Notes under the pieces: model-generated | What the model saw: the letters and a program-made list of their open reading frames with translations, nothing else | What the model was told of the DNA's origin: nothing | Databases searched by the model: none | Source of the DNA: Idiomarinaceae bacterium HL-53 | GTDB lineage: Bacteria; Pseudomonadota; Gammaproteobacteria; Enterobacterales; Alteromonadaceae | Reading direction: 5' to 3' | Assembly: GCA_001458075.1 (NCBI GenBank) | Contig: LN899469.1 | Coordinates: forward strand, 1,648,659-1,712,658 | Length of the DNA: 64,000 nucleotides | Program-made: the position numbers and the translations under genes | In this document: in pieces, positions 9,788 through 18,801 of the stretch | Layout: the number at the start of each line of letters is the position of its first letter | How positions within the stretch are numbered: position 1 is the stretch's first letter

Positions 9788-9857
9788 TTATCCACATTTT
9801 TAACAACCCCTTGAAAATAGGGGGGTGTAGGATCTTATCCACGGAATCTGTGGATAA
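9788..9857. promoter_or_regulatory. cluster of three DnaA boxes
   Basis: TTATCCACA (perfect consensus) lies at 9788-9796 on the plus strand. TTATCCACG lies at 9835-9843 on the plus strand, and a perfect TTATCCACA lies at 9849-9857 on the minus strand. The last two face each other as an inverted pair with 8-base arms and a 7-base centre. The arrangement recalls DnaA-reactivating (DARS) or DnaA-titrating (datA) sites more than a gene operator; function is inferred. Confidence 0.6.
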
Positions 9858-9953
9858 CTTTGTGATTAACTACACAGAGGCCAAGAGAATTAGGGGGATA
9901 TAGCGGATTTTTCAGATTGGTTAAATTGTGGCACATTTCTTAAATATAATATA

Positions 9954-9966
9954 AATCAATGGTTTA
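9954..9966 (+). promoter_or_regulatory. IHF consensus site
   Basis: AATCAATGGTTTA fits the IHF consensus WATCAANNNNTTR at every defined position and lies in AT-rich DNA about 100 bases from the DnaA boxes. A short consensus can occur by chance, so binding is not proven. Confidence 0.45.
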
Positions 9967-10222
9967 ACGATGGCGTATGCTAAATGTGGTAGTTTTTCTG
10001 ATGTGACAGAAATATGACGATTTCAAGTAGATTTTGTGAAGAAAATTCTTGAGTAACGGTGGAAAACTCAAAATTTGCGCGGTCGTAAGTAGGTGCTAAC
10101 GTTTAGAAGCTTGGTTTGCGTGTGTTTGCATTTTGTTAGTAAAATTTAGGTAGTAAGATGATGGTTAAAATAGCGGCAAATTAAATTATTTGAATCTAAT
10201 TTAGCGTACCTGCAAGCAAATG

Positions 10223-10252
10223 AATCGCTCTGTAACTGTTTACAGAGCGATT
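10223..10252 (-). terminator. terminator hairpin after the aminotransferase gene
   Basis: A perfect 13-base-pair stem, AATCGCTCTGTAA with its complement, closes a 4-base loop just downstream of the minus-strand aminotransferase. T runs are short on both sides (TTTT on plus), so it may stop transcription weakly in both directions or protect a 3' end. Confidence 0.65.
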
Positions 10253-10288
10253 TTGACAAAAGACAGGGGATTTACTGCTTTTATTGCT

Positions 10289-11473
10289 TTAAGCTTTCGC
10301 GAATCTGTGTATGCGAGCGATCGCCTCATCGAGTACAGATTGAGCAGCTGCAAATGAGAGCCGGAAGTGGCCTGGCGCACCGAAGGCGGTGCCGGGAACT
10401 AATGCAACATTCTCTTCTTCAAGCAATTTTTCACACAGTTCGATATCGGTTGCCATGCCTTTCATAGCCATGAGTGCTTCAATATTTGGGAAAGTGTAAA
10501 AAGTTCCCTGACCCGCAATCGCCTTGACACCCTCTATTTCGTTGAGTTGTGTTACCAAGCGGTCATGCCTACCTTTGAACTCGGTGACCATTTCTTGAAT
10601 AAAGCTCTGATCTCCATTGAGCGCAGCCACTGCCGCATGTTGGGCAATGGAGCAAGGGTTTGAGGTGCTTTGTGACTGGACCTTTTTCATTGCCCCGATG
10701 ATTTTTGCAGGACCCGCAGCATAACCAATTCGCCAGCCTGTCATAGCATAGGCTTTCGACACACCTGAGAGAACGACGGTACGTTCTTTCAGCGCTGGCT
10801 CAACCATCACTAAATTATAAAACGGCTCCTCGCTCCAAAGCACATGCTCGTACATGTCATCGGTCGCCACTAATACCTGTGGATGCTGAAGCAGTACTTT
10901 TGCAATGGCTGCGAGCTCGCTTTTGGAATAGGCCATGCCTGTGGGATTCGATGGGCTGTTTAAGAACAGCATACGTGTTTTAGGAGTGATCGCTGCTTCT
11001 AGTTGTGCAGCTGTAATTTTATAGGCTTGCTCTATACCCGCGTGGACAATAACAGGGATGCCGCCGACTAACGTTGTCATATCTGGATAGGAAACCCAAT
11101 ATGGTGCTGGAATGATTACCTCATCGCCTTCGTTAATCCACGCTGTGAGCAGGTTAAAGATACTGTGCTTACCGCCAGCAGAAATGAGAATCTCATTCAT
11201 CTCGTATTGGAGTTGATTGTCGCGCTGAAATTTCGCGATGACCGCCTTTTTTAACTCTGGAATACCATCGACCGCCGTGTAGCGAGTGAAACGCTGATCA
11301 ATGGCTTCTTTCGCTGCTTCACAAATGAAATCAGGTGTGCTGAAGTCGGGCTCGCCTACACCGAGTCCTATTACGTCTTTTCCCTGAGCTTTGAGTTCGG
11401 ATGCTTTCTGGCTAACTGCTAATGTCGGTGAGGGCGCAATCGCATTCACGCGATGTGAAAGTTTGTAATCCAC
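10289..11473 (-). CDS. class I PLP-dependent aminotransferase, aspartate aminotransferase type
   Basis: Cytosolic aminotransferase of the I-gamma subgroup, which includes the aspartate aminotransferases of Thermus and rhizobia. PLP-binding lysine is K240 in SGVSKAYAMTGWRIGY. Other landmarks are GLGVGEPDFSTP, the NSPSNPTG loop, and the substrate-carboxylate arginine in FRLSFA near the C terminus. A longer frame reaches a TTG at 11536, but the GTG at 11473 has an AGGAA site at good spacing and gives a family-like N terminus (DYKLSHRVNAIAPS) and 394 residues. It probably makes aspartate or glutamate by transamination; other amino donors cannot be excluded. Confidence 0.88.
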   Translation of the reverse strand: MDYKLSHRVNAIAPSPTLAVSQKASELKAQGKDVIGLGVGEPDFSTPDFICEAAKEAIDQRFTRYTAVDGIPELKKAVIAKFQRDNQLQYEMNEILISAGGKHSIFNLLTAWINEGDEVIIPAPYWVSYPDMTTLVGGIPVIVHAGIEQAYKITAAQLEAAITPKTRMLFLNSPSNPTGMAYSKSELAAIAKVLLQHPQVLVATDDMYEHVLWSEEPFYNLVMVEPALKERTVVLSGVSKAYAMTGWRIGYAAGPAKIIGAMKKVQSQSTSNPCSIAQHAAVAALNGDQSFIQEMVTEFKGRHDRLVTQLNEIEGVKAIAGQGTFYTFPNIEALMAMKGMATDIELCEKLLEEENVALVPGTAFGAPGHFRLSFAAAQSVLDEAIARIHRFAKA

Positions 11474-11663
11474 GGCGGTTCCTGAATACGTAGTTGAAGA
11501 TGAATTTGGCGTTCGAAAACGAGCTTTTCGAGTCAAGAAACTATAGGGTTTGTAAGCTTAAATGTCCAGTGCTCTTATTGGGGTAACCGTGGCAATTGAG
11601 CACGATTTTACGTACTATGTGCGTTCTCAATCTTCCCCAGCTTAAGCCCTTGAAGGAGTGTGC

Positions 11664-13007
11664 ATGGCATCGACATCTACGTCAAAGCGTCTGTTAAATG
11701 CACCCGTGGGAAGCACGCTATGGTCGATGACTTGGCCTGTTATTTTCGGGGTCGCAACGCTCATTAGTTTTAATTTCGTAGATACCTTCTTCATTAGCTT
11801 AATCGGAACCGAAGAGCTTGCAGCGGTTGGTTTTACTTTTCCTGTGAGTTTCACGGTGATTAGTCTCACGATTGGTTTGGGGATTGGTACCTCGGCAGTG
11901 ATGGCGCGTAAGCTCGGAGCTAATGACGATGAAGGGGCTCGGCAAATTGGTAGCAGTGCGCTTTATCTGGCCGGTTTGTTAGTAGGCACGCTCGCATTTA
12001 TCTTTTTTATTTTCACAGAAGCGCTTTTTAGTTTACTGGGCGCCAGTGATGCGCTGATGCCGCTGATTAAAGATTATATGTATATCTGGTATGCCGGGGC
12101 CGTATTACTCGTTATGCCTATGGTCGGGAATAGTATTTTGCGTGCTTCAGGTGATACCAAAACACCGTCCCTTATGATGGGCGTGGGTGGACTACTGAAT
12201 GCGATTCTCGATCCAATTCTCATTTTTGGCTTGGGCCCTATTCCCGCAATGGGTGTGCAAGGAGCGGCACTGGCTAGTGTTCTTGCCTGGAGTGTAGGTT
12301 TTACGTTAATTATTTACTTGCTGGTGGTGCGTAAGAAACTCATCGATTGGTACCCACCCGGCTTGGCTTCCTTTATCGTGTCTTCTCGACAGTTATTGAA
12401 AATTGGTATTCCCGCAGCAGGTGCCAACATGCTCACACCGATCGCGATGGGTGTACTGACTAGCATTGTGGCCACGCATGGCACGGCGGCTGTTGCCGCG
12501 TTTGGCGTCGGTATTCGGCTTGAGTCTCTTGCTTCGGTCGTGATTCTTGCACTCTCTATGAGTTTGCCTCCCTTCATTAGCCAGAACTTTGGGGCAGGTA
12601 AAATGGAGCGCGTTCGAGAGGCATACCGAAAAGCGCTGATCTTTGTTTTGTTACTGCAATTGGCCATTTATCTGTTTTTGTTGTTATTGCTACCGGTATT
12701 GCAAATGGCGTTTGCACGAGACCAAGCGGTTGCTGAAATTTTAGCTCTATTTGTGTGGATTATGCCGCTTGGATATGGCCTACAAGGCTGGATTATTTTG
12801 ACCAATTCGTCCTTGAACGCACTGCATTTGCCGCTGCAGGCGCTCACAGTTAGCGTGGTTCGTCTGTTTGTTATGTTTGTGCCGCTATCGATTCTTGGTA
12901 ACTGGTTAGCTGGCTTACCAGGTCTATTTATTGGTGGCGTGGTCGCAAACTTCATTACGGCAATTTTGGCTTACCGTTGGTTTATGAAAGTCAGTCATGA
13001 GGAATAG
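11664..13007 (+). CDS. MATE-family multidrug/sodium antiporter
   Basis: Inner-membrane exporter of the MATE family, with twelve predicted helices in two homologous MatE halves over 447 residues. Landmarks are GVATLISFNFVDTFFISLIG near the N terminus and GNSILRASGDTKTP in the first half. Such proteins expel cationic drugs in exchange for sodium or protons. The ORF could begin at a GTG at 11658, but AAGGAG at 11653-11658 overlaps it and fits the ATG at 11664. It lies 3 bases before uvrB and may be cotranscribed. The substrate is unknown. Confidence 0.87.
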   Translation: MASTSTSKRLLNAPVGSTLWSMTWPVIFGVATLISFNFVDTFFISLIGTEELAAVGFTFPVSFTVISLTIGLGIGTSAVMARKLGANDDEGARQIGSSALYLAGLLVGTLAFIFFIFTEALFSLLGASDALMPLIKDYMYIWYAGAVLLVMPMVGNSILRASGDTKTPSLMMGVGGLLNAILDPILIFGLGPIPAMGVQGAALASVLAWSVGFTLIIYLLVVRKKLIDWYPPGLASFIVSSRQLLKIGIPAAGANMLTPIAMGVLTSIVATHGTAAVAAFGVGIRLESLASVVILALSMSLPPFISQNFGAGKMERVREAYRKALIFVLLLQLAIYLFLLLLLPVLQMAFARDQAVAEILALFVWIMPLGYGLQGWIILTNSSLNALHLPLQALTVSVVRLFVMFVPLSILGNWLAGLPGLFIGGVVANFITAILAYRWFMKVSHEE

Positions 13008-13010
13008 GGC

Positions 13011-15050
13011 ATGGATAATGTGAGAGGCGATAAAGGGCGTCCCTTTGAACTGGTTTCTGAATATCAACCCGCGGGGGATCAACCCGCTGCGATTGAAAAA
13101 CTGATCGATAATCTTGAAGCCGGTCTTGCACACCAAACGCTGCTCGGTGTAACTGGCTCAGGTAAAACCTTTACCATGGCGAACGTGATCGCGAAAACAG
13201 GCCGACCTACACTCATTCTCGCGCACAACAAAACGCTTGCGGCGCAGCTTTACGGCGAAATGAAAGAGTTCTTCCCTAATAACGCAGTGGAATATTTCGT
13301 TTCTTACTACGATTACTATCAGCCAGAAGCGTATGTGCCGACCACGGATACTTTCATTGAAAAGGACGCCTCCATCAACGAGCATATTGAGCAAATGCGT
13401 CTGTCGGCGACGAAGGCACTTATGGAACGCAGGGATGTAGTGTTAATCGCCTCGGTATCTGCCATCTATGGTTTGGGCGATCCAGATTCATACATGAAAA
13501 TGATGTTGCACTTGCGCCGCGGCGATATTATCGACCAGCGCGATATTCTGCGCACACTCGCGACCTTGCAATACACACGCAATGACCAAGCCTTCACGCG
13601 CGGTACTTATCGAGTGCGCGGAGAAGTGATTGATATCTTCCCCGCAGAATCAGATGAACTTGCTGTTCGAGTGGAATTATTTGATGACGAGATCGAACGT
13701 ATTTCCGTGTTTGAGCCGCTCACAGGGCAAATTGTGCAAGCCAACATTGCGCGTTATACGGTGTACCCGAAAACTCACTATGTCACACCTCGTGAGAAAA
13801 TTGTCGATGCGGTGGAGCATATTAAAGAAGAGCTTAAGGAACGCCGTCAGCAGTTTTTGGATGGTGGGAAACTTATTGAAGAGCAAAGAATTCGCGAGCG
13901 CACACAGTTTGATATTGAAATGATGCTTGAGCTTGGTTACTGCTCGGGAATCGAAAACTACTCAAGATACCTCTCAGGACGAGCACCCGGCGATCCACCG
14001 CCGACCCTAATGGATTATTTACCCGATGACGCCTTGCTGATCATTGATGAATCACATGTCACCGTTTCACAAGTTGGGGCGATGTATAAAGGGGATCGTT
14101 CACGTAAGGAGAATCTTGTGAACTATGGTTTCCGTCTGCCTTCCGCATTAGATAATCGTCCTTTGAAATTTGAAGAGTTTGAAGCCATTGCACCACAAAC
14201 CATTTATGTTTCAGCAACACCGGGTAAATATGAACTTGAGCGCTGCGAAGGTGAATTTGTTGAACAAGTGGTGCGGCCAACGGGACTGATTGATCCGGAA
14301 ATCGAAGTAAGACCTGTGGCAACGCAAGTAGACGATGTGATGTCTGAGATTCGTTTACGTAGAGAAAAAAATGAGCGAGTTTTAATTACAACGCTAACCA
14401 AGAAAATGGCTGAAGACCTCACGGATTATCTAGACGAACACGGGATCCGAGTACGTTATTTACACTCGGACATTGATACCGTGGAACGGATGGAGATTAT
14501 TCGTGATTTACGCTTAGGTGAGTTCGATGTGGTGGTTGGTATTAACTTGTTACGTGAAGGCTTAGATATGCCAGAAGTGTCCCTGGTGGCGATTCTGGAT
14601 GCTGACAAGGAAGGTTTCTTGCGTGCGGAGCGGTCTTTGATTCAGACCATTGGCCGTGCAGCTCGAAACGTGAACGGCAAAGCGATCCTATACGGGGACC
14701 GCATTACCAACTCGATGCAAAAGGCGATTGATGAAACGCGTCGAAGAAGAGAGAAACAAGTTGCGTTTAATGAAGCAAACGGCATTACACCGACCGGCTT
14801 AAATAAACGTATCACGGATGTGATGGATTTAGGTGGCGATCCGAATAAGCGTAAACGTGCGGAAAAAGCAAAAGAAGCGAAGAAAGTAGCGGTGATGAAG
14901 GAGTTTACGAGTGTGAAGGATATTCTAGCCAAAATTGCTGCCGAAGAGAAGGCTATGTACAAAGCGGCTCAGGATTTAGAATTCGAGAAAGCCGCGGCTA
15001 TTCGCGATCAAATTCATGAATTGCGAGAGAGTATGAAGTTATACGGTTAA
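13011..15050 (+). CDS. uvrB: excinuclease ABC subunit B
   Basis: DNA-damage verification helicase of nucleotide excision repair, which works with UvrA and UvrC. The 679 residues include the Walker A motif GVTGSGKT, the [12 protein letters not shown] beta-hairpin that clamps the damaged strand, IIDESH as Walker B, helicase motif QTIGRAARN, and a C-terminal UVR domain that contacts UvrC. Length matches E. coli (673). It follows the MATE gene by 3 bases. No LexA box is obvious just upstream. Confidence 0.97.
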   Translation: MDNVRGDKGRPFELVSEYQPAGDQPAAIEKLIDNLEAGLAHQTLLGVTGSGKTFTMANVIAKTGRPTLILAHNKTLAAQLYGEMKEFFPNNAVEYFVSYYDYYQPEAYVPTTDTFIEKDASINEHIEQMRLSATKALMERRDVVLIASVSAIYGLGDPDSYMKMMLHLRRGDIIDQRDILRTLATLQYTRNDQAFTRGTYRVRGEVIDIFPAESDELAVRVELFDDEIERISVFEPLTGQIVQANIARYTVYPKTHYVTPREKIVDAVEHIKEELKERRQQFLDGGKLIEEQRIRERTQFDIEMMLELGYCSGIENYSRYLSGRAPGDPPPTLMDYLPDDALLIIDESHVTVSQVGAMYKGDRSRKENLVNYGFRLPSALDNRPLKFEEFEAIAPQTIYVSATPGKYELERCEGEFVEQVVRPTGLIDPEIEVRPVATQVDDVMSEIRLRREKNERVLITTLTKKMAEDLTDYLDEHGIRVRYLHSDIDTVERMEIIRDLRLGEFDVVVGINLLREGLDMPEVSLVAILDADKEGFLRAERSLIQTIGRAARNVNGKAILYGDRITNSMQKAIDETRRRREKQVAFNEANGITPTGLNKRITDVMDLGGDPNKRKRAEKAKEAKKVAVMKEFTSVKDILAKIAAEEKAMYKAAQDLEFEKAAAIRDQIHELRESMKLYG

Positions 15051-15128
15051 GGAGTTGCCGTTTTAGCTGCTCAAGTATCAAAAAATGAGCAGTTGATTCG
15101 GTTTGAAGGAAAAAGGTCAGGAAATCAG

Positions 15129-15156
15129 TTGACAGTGTTTTTCACAGACCTATAAT
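15129..15156 (+). promoter_or_regulatory. promoter of the tRNA-Val pair
   Basis: TTGACA, a 16-base spacer and a perfect TATAAT lie 40 bases before the first tRNA-Val. A GC-rich discriminator (AGCGCTCCG) follows. Confidence 0.88.
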
Positions 15157-15196
15157 AGCGCTCCGTGTTCAGGGACAGCCGCAAGGCAGAACATTT

Positions 15197-15272
15197 GGAT
15201 GGTTAGCTCAGCTGGGAGAGCACCGCCCTTACAAGGCGGGGGTCACTGGTTCGAACCCAGTACCATCCACCA
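15197..15272 (+). tRNA. tRNA-Val (TAC)
   Basis: 76-base cloverleaf, acceptor GGATGGT/ACCATCC, anticodon loop CTTACAA, T loop TTCGAAC and encoded CCA. Confidence 0.97.
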
Positions 15273-15313
15273 TATTCCAGGCTGCTCGAGTGCATCGGGT
15301 AGCAACCAACTTC

Positions 15314-15389
15314 GGATGGTTAGCTCAGCTGGGAGAGCACCGCCCTTACAAGGCGGGGGTCACTGGTTCGAACCCAGTACCATCCACCA
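15314..15389 (+). tRNA. tRNA-Val (TAC)
   Basis: Second, identical copy of the preceding tRNA-Val, 41 bases downstream, with encoded CCA. Both share one promoter and one terminator. Confidence 0.97.
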
Positions 15390-15395
15390 TATAGA

Positions 15396-15434
15396 AAGGC
15401 CAGACGCGTATAAAGCGGTCTGGCCTTTTTGTTT
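15396..15434 (+). terminator. terminator of the tRNA-Val operon
   Basis: AAGGCCAGAC pairs with GTCTGGCCTT across a 12-base loop, followed by TTTTTGTTTT. It also lies downstream of the convergent MAPEG gene. Confidence 0.88.
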
Positions 15435-15458
15435 TGCCCGAAAGAAAAAACTAGTGCC

Positions 15459-15848
15459 TCACCAAATGGCGCGCCCTGCCATCACAAAGGCGGCGATCAT
15501 TGCAACTAACCATAGCAGCGAGCGCAAACTTGCTTTGTCGAACCAGTAGCAAATCAAATAGAGAACGCGCGCTATCACGAAGGTCCACGCAAGAGCGAAG
15601 GTCACCGTGTCTAGCGTTTGAGTTGTAACAGCGCATAATACGGCAACTAGGTAAACGCCTAGGGCTTCAAAGCTGTTGTAGTGCGCTGCGTTTGCTCTTA
15701 AGCCAAAGCCGTCAAGCTTTGCCTGCTGCTGGCGCGGATAGCGATTGTCATAACCGCCAGGCTGCTGATTCATAGCAAAGACTAAAGGTAATTTTGCTAA
15801 GAAGGGAAGCAATGCGACAATAAACAATGTGGTTAACAGAATACTCAT
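15459..15848 (-). CDS. MAPEG-family membrane protein
   Basis: Small four-helix membrane protein of the MAPEG superfamily (membrane-associated proteins in eicosanoid and glutathione metabolism). The 129 residues contain the family pattern AAHYNSFEALGVYLVAVL near the second helix and RVLYLICYWFDKASLRS in the last third. Bacterial members are mostly uncharacterised; some have glutathione-dependent activity in related proteins. Its ATG overlaps the stop of the upstream 58-residue gene by 4 bases, and a GAGGAAA site precedes it, so the two form an operon. Confidence 0.85.
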   Translation of the reverse strand: MSILLTTLFIVALLPFLAKLPLVFAMNQQPGGYDNRYPRQQQAKLDGFGLRANAAHYNSFEALGVYLVAVLCAVTTQTLDTVTFALAWTFVIARVLYLICYWFDKASLRSLLWLVAMIAAFVMAGRAIW

Positions 15849-16021
15849 TGTGAGGTTTCCTCAATTTCACGAATTTTCTTCCAAATTTCGTCCGCTTGTG
15901 CTGCGTATTCGGAACTTAATCGAATATCACCTTTACGAGACGCAAGCATCGACTTTTCTTGCAAGAGAGCAAGTTCCTTTCTTAATTTTTTAGTGGGATT
16001 CTTTTTAAATAAACCGAACAT
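15845..16021 (-). CDS. 58-residue DUF6435-like small protein
   Basis: Short gene starting with ATG at 16021 behind a GAGGAA ribosome site. The protein begins MFGLFKKNPTKKLRKEL and continues with ASRKGDIRLSSEYAAQAD, a small, charged, helical protein that I recognise as similar to the DUF6435 family of marine gammaproteobacteria. No membrane segment or signal is present. Function is unknown. Its TGA overlaps the ATG of the MAPEG gene, which indicates coupled translation. The family name is from memory; the reading frame itself is well supported by the ribosome site and coupling. Confidence 0.8.
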   Translation of the reverse strand: MFGLFKKNPTKKLRKELALLQEKSMLASRKGDIRLSSEYAAQADEIWKKIREIEETSQ

Positions 16022-16122
16022 CAGACTTCCTCGTGTTTAACTCATAGCACTATAACGAGAGAGGGAGGAATTTTGATCTGCGCTTTCAGATTTTCTTTGT
16101 ACCTGCCCAGCAGAAGTTCTTC

Positions 16123-16131
16123 TGATATAAT
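16123..16131 (+). promoter_or_regulatory. extended -10 promoter element of gltX
   Basis: TGATATAAT is a perfect extended -10 located about 40 bases before the gltX start. No clear -35 hexamer is seen. Confidence 0.6.
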
Positions 16132-16172
16132 CTCGCCCAAAGATGATTATTAGCACATAAGGAAGATTGTTC

Positions 16173-17594
16173 ATGTCGGTGGTTTCACGTTTTGCTCCAA
16201 GCCCTACGGGGTATTTGCACGTTGGTGGTGCGCGAACAGCGCTTTACGCATGGTTAGTAGCCCGCGCTGCAGGTGGCAAATTTGTGCTGCGTATTGAAGA
16301 CACAGATCGGGAACGTTCTACACAAGCAGCGATTGATGCCATTTTTGAAGGCATGCAGTGGTTGGGGTTAACTTGGGATGAAGAGCCTATTTACCAAACC
16401 CAGCGGTTTGAGCGTTACGGGGAATTAACGCAGCAGTTATTGAAAGAAGACAAAGCCTACAAGTGCTATTGCTCACAAGAACGCTTAGAAACAATGCGTG
16501 AAGAGCAAATGGCTGCAGGCGTGAAACCACGTTATGACGGTAAATGCCGTCATTTGTCTGCCGATGAGCATGCCGCACGTGCAGGACAGCCGTTTGTCAT
16601 TCGTTTTCGCAATCCGCAAGAAGGCTCAGTGGTATTTGATGATCATATTCGAGGTCGCATCGAGATTTCGAATCAAGAATTAGATGACTTAATTATTGCA
16701 CGTACCGACGGAACGCCCACTTATAATTTCTGTGTGGTTGTTGATGACTGGGATATGGGAATTACGCATGTGGTGCGTGGTGAAGATCACATCAACAACA
16801 CACCGCGCCAAATTAATATTTTGGCGGCACTCGGCGCGCCAATTCCAGAATATGCGCATGTTTCGATGATTTTAGGCGACGATGGCAAGAAACTTTCCAA
16901 GCGCCATGGTGCGGTGAGTGTGACTGAGTACCGAGACAAAGGGTATTTACCAGAAGCCATGATTAACTACTTAGTTCGGCTCGGCTGGTCGCACGGCGAT
17001 CAAGAAATCTTCAGTCGAGAAGAGCTGATTAAGATCTTCAAGTTAAGCGACATCAACAAGGCGGCGTCTGCGTTTAATACCGAAAAGCTCAACTGGTTGA
17101 ACCAACACTACATGAAAACCTTACCGGTAGAGCAGGTAGCTGCTGAGCTAGCTTGGCACTTTGAGCAGCTGGGAGTTGCAACTAACAACGGACCCGCACT
17201 CGAAGAAGTGGTGAAGCTGCAAGCGGAGCGCGTGAAGACCTTGCGTGAAATGGCGGAAATTAGCCAATACTTCTACATGCCGGTAGAGAGCTTCGATGCC
17301 GACGCGGCTAAAAAGCATTTACGCCCTGTGGCAGGAGAGCCATTGGCAGATATTCAAAAGCGCCTACAAGCACTTACCACGTGGAGCGCTGAAACGATTC
17401 ATCAAGCGATTCAAGATACCTGCGAAGCACTTGAGGTGGGGATGGGCAAAGTAGGCATGCCATTGCGCGTAGCAGTGACTGGCGGGGGTAATTCACCGTC
17501 TCTAGACGTAACACTCGCTTTCTTACCTCAAGAAATTGTGTTGAAAAGAATCGATCTGGCACTCGAGTTTATCGCCGCGCGAGAAGCATCGTAG
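16173..17594 (+). CDS. gltX: glutamyl-tRNA synthetase
   Basis: Class I aminoacyl-tRNA synthetase charging tRNA-Glu, three copies of which lie 1 kb downstream. The HIGH-type motif is in [12 protein letters not shown] and the KMSKS-type motif is [11 protein letters not shown]. Zinc ligands of the E. coli type appear as CYC near residue 100 and C-R-H about 25 residues later. The frame extends to a TTG at 16167, but AAGGAAG at 16159-16165 fits the ATG at 16173, giving 473 residues (E. coli 471). Confidence 0.97.
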   Translation: MSVVSRFAPSPTGYLHVGGARTALYAWLVARAAGGKFVLRIEDTDRERSTQAAIDAIFEGMQWLGLTWDEEPIYQTQRFERYGELTQQLLKEDKAYKCYCSQERLETMREEQMAAGVKPRYDGKCRHLSADEHAARAGQPFVIRFRNPQEGSVVFDDHIRGRIEISNQELDDLIIARTDGTPTYNFCVVVDDWDMGITHVVRGEDHINNTPRQINILAALGAPIPEYAHVSMILGDDGKKLSKRHGAVSVTEYRDKGYLPEAMINYLVRLGWSHGDQEIFSREELIKIFKLSDINKAASAFNTEKLNWLNQHYMKTLPVEQVAAELAWHFEQLGVATNNGPALEEVVKLQAERVKTLREMAEISQYFYMPVESFDADAAKKHLRPVAGEPLADIQKRLQALTTWSAETIHQAIQDTCEALEVGMGKVGMPLRVAVTGGGNSPSLDVTLAFLPQEIVLKRIDLALEFIAAREAS

Positions 17595-17637
17595 GCGCGG
17601 CATTGCCGCGCTTACTGTAAGTACCGCACTGCGGTAC
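17595..17637. repeat. two tandem perfect hairpins between gltX and can
   Basis: GCGCGGC-ATT-GCCGCGC at 17595-17611 and GTACCGC-ACT-GCGGTAC at 17621-17637 are two perfect 7-base-pair stems, each with a 3-base loop, separated by 9 bases. Neither has a T run, so they are not classical terminators. They begin right after the gltX stop and may stabilise the gltX mRNA end or partly block readthrough into can. Confidence 0.6.
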
Positions 17638-17662
17638 GTGCAAAGGCTAAAAGAGATAATAA

Positions 17663-18310
17663 ATGCCAAAAATAAAAGAGCTGTTAGCGAATAATGTGCA
17701 ATGGGCGAAGGGAAAAACGGACAGTGACCCGAAGTTTTTCGAACGCCTTGCAGCACAACAGAAACCCGAATATTTATGGATTGGCTGTGCGGATAGTCGT
17801 GTACCTGCCAATGAAATTGTCGGTATGGATCCGGGTGAGTTGTTCGTTCATAGAAACGTAGCAAACCAAGTGATACAAACAGATTTTAATTGCTTGGCGG
17901 TCGTGGAATACGCCGTCACGCAATTAAAGGTAAAACATATCTTGGTCGTGGGGCATTATGGTTGTGGTGGGGTTGCAGCGTCTATGGAGTCTTCTCGTCA
18001 TGGTATTGTGGACCACTGGTTACACCCCATCAAAGATATATTTAGGGAAAATGAAGCAGAACTAAGAGATTTACCCGCACCAGCGCAATTTGATCGCATG
18101 TGTGAACTTAACGTGGTTGAGCAAGTTCGAAATCTTTCAAAAAACTATATGATCCAAGAAGCCTGGGCTCGTGGACAGAATTTGTCGATCCACGGTTGGA
18201 TATACTCTATTAAGGATGGCATCGCCAAAGACTTGGGCGTCACGATTACCGGTATGGATGGGGTAGACCCAATATATCAGTATGCAGGTGATGCTGAGTC
18301 GGGTGATTAA
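17663..18310 (+). CDS. can: beta-class carbonic anhydrase
   Basis: Cytosolic zinc enzyme that interconverts CO2 and bicarbonate, supplying bicarbonate for biosynthetic carboxylases. The zinc ligands C42, D44, H98 and C101 in CADSRVP and GHYGCGG match E. coli Can in both identity and numbering, and R46 pairs with D44. The 215 residues agree with the family (220 in E. coli). It is monocistronic between gltX and the tRNA-Ala/Glu operon. Confidence 0.95.
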   Translation: MPKIKELLANNVQWAKGKTDSDPKFFERLAAQQKPEYLWIGCADSRVPANEIVGMDPGELFVHRNVANQVIQTDFNCLAVVEYAVTQLKVKHILVVGHYGCGGVAASMESSRHGIVDHWLHPIKDIFRENEAELRDLPAPAQFDRMCELNVVEQVRNLSKNYMIQEAWARGQNLSIHGWIYSIKDGIAKDLGVTITGMDGVDPIYQYAGDAESGD

Positions 18311-18366
18311 AATAGCGGCAACTCGATTTAAATTTGGTCAAACAGCATCATCTTGGGAAAAAACAG

Positions 18367-18395
18367 TTGACACTAACCCCCGCTGTTTTTAGAAT
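18367..18395 (+). promoter_or_regulatory. promoter of the tRNA-Ala/tRNA-Glu operon
   Basis: TTGACA, a 17-base spacer and TAGAAT are followed by a GC-rich discriminator (GCGCGTCGC), typical of stable-RNA promoters. The first tRNA starts 44 bases downstream of the -10. Confidence 0.88.
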
Positions 18396-18438
18396 GCGCG
18401 TCGCTGTCGAGGCAGCCTCGACACAAGATTGACGGTTT

Positions 18439-18514
<76 letters not shown>

Positions 18515-18529
18515 AACCGAAAGTCCAGG

Positions 18530-18605
18530 GTCCCCTTCGTCTAGAGGCCTAGGACACCGCCCTTTCACGGCGGTAACAGGGGTTCGAATCCCCTAGGGGA
18601 CGCCA
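18530..18605 (+). tRNA. tRNA-Glu (TTC)
   Basis: 76-base cloverleaf beginning GTCCCCTTCG, anticodon loop CTTTCAC, encoded CCA. It is the first of three identical copies in a 136-base tandem repeat. Confidence 0.97.
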
Positions 18606-18613
18606 TTATTAAA

Positions 18614-18642
18614 GGAGTCAGATTTAATTTTAATCTGACCCC
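18614..18642. repeat. imperfect palindrome, copy A (GTCAGATT type)
   Basis: A 29-base inverted repeat beginning GGAGTCAGATTT and ending AATCTGACCCC in the spacer after the first tRNA-Glu. Its arms have two mismatches. The GGGGTCAG.../...CTGACCCC ends resemble the REP-like palindromes associated with RAYT transposases; no such transposase is in the window. Confidence 0.7.
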
Positions 18643-18665
18643 AATCTAAACAAAGCAAGTCCAGG

Positions 18666-18741
18666 GTCCCCTTCGTCTAGAGGCCTAGGACACCGCCCTT
18701 TCACGGCGGTAACAGGGGTTCGAATCCCCTAGGGGACGCCA
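18666..18741 (+). tRNA. tRNA-Glu (TTC)
   Basis: Second identical copy of tRNA-Glu. The 60-base spacer before it is nearly identical to the spacer that follows, so the whole unit has been duplicated. Confidence 0.97.
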
Positions 18742-18749
18742 TTATTTAA

Positions 18750-18778
18750 GGGGTCAGATTAAAATTTAATCTGACCCC
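18750..18778. repeat. perfect palindrome, copy B (GTCAGATT type)
   Basis: 14-base arms (GGGGTCAGATTAAA and its exact complement) flank a single central A. This is the most regular of the three copies. Confidence 0.78.
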
Positions 18779-18801
18779 AATCTAAACAAAGCAAGTCCAG
18801 G

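Larger units (their letters stand above)
9625..10222. other. AT-rich intergenic region with no gene
   Basis: About 600 bases between the tRNA-Asn promoter and the terminator of the aminotransferase gene. I find no credible reading frame or RNA gene. It contains three DnaA boxes at 9788-9857 and an IHF-consensus site at 9954-9966, annotated separately. The rest is AT-rich without obvious repeats. Confidence 0.7.

Noticed and set aside
9625-10222. Region considered as the chromosome origin
   Set aside because: Only three strong DnaA boxes, few GATC sites, and no dnaA, dnaN, gidA/mnmG or mioC neighbour. A DARS- or datA-like role fits better.
15067-15092. CTGCTCA/TGAGCAG inverted repeat downstream of uvrB
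   Set aside because: The stem is 7 base pairs with a 12-base loop and no T run, so it is weak as a terminator and is not listed.
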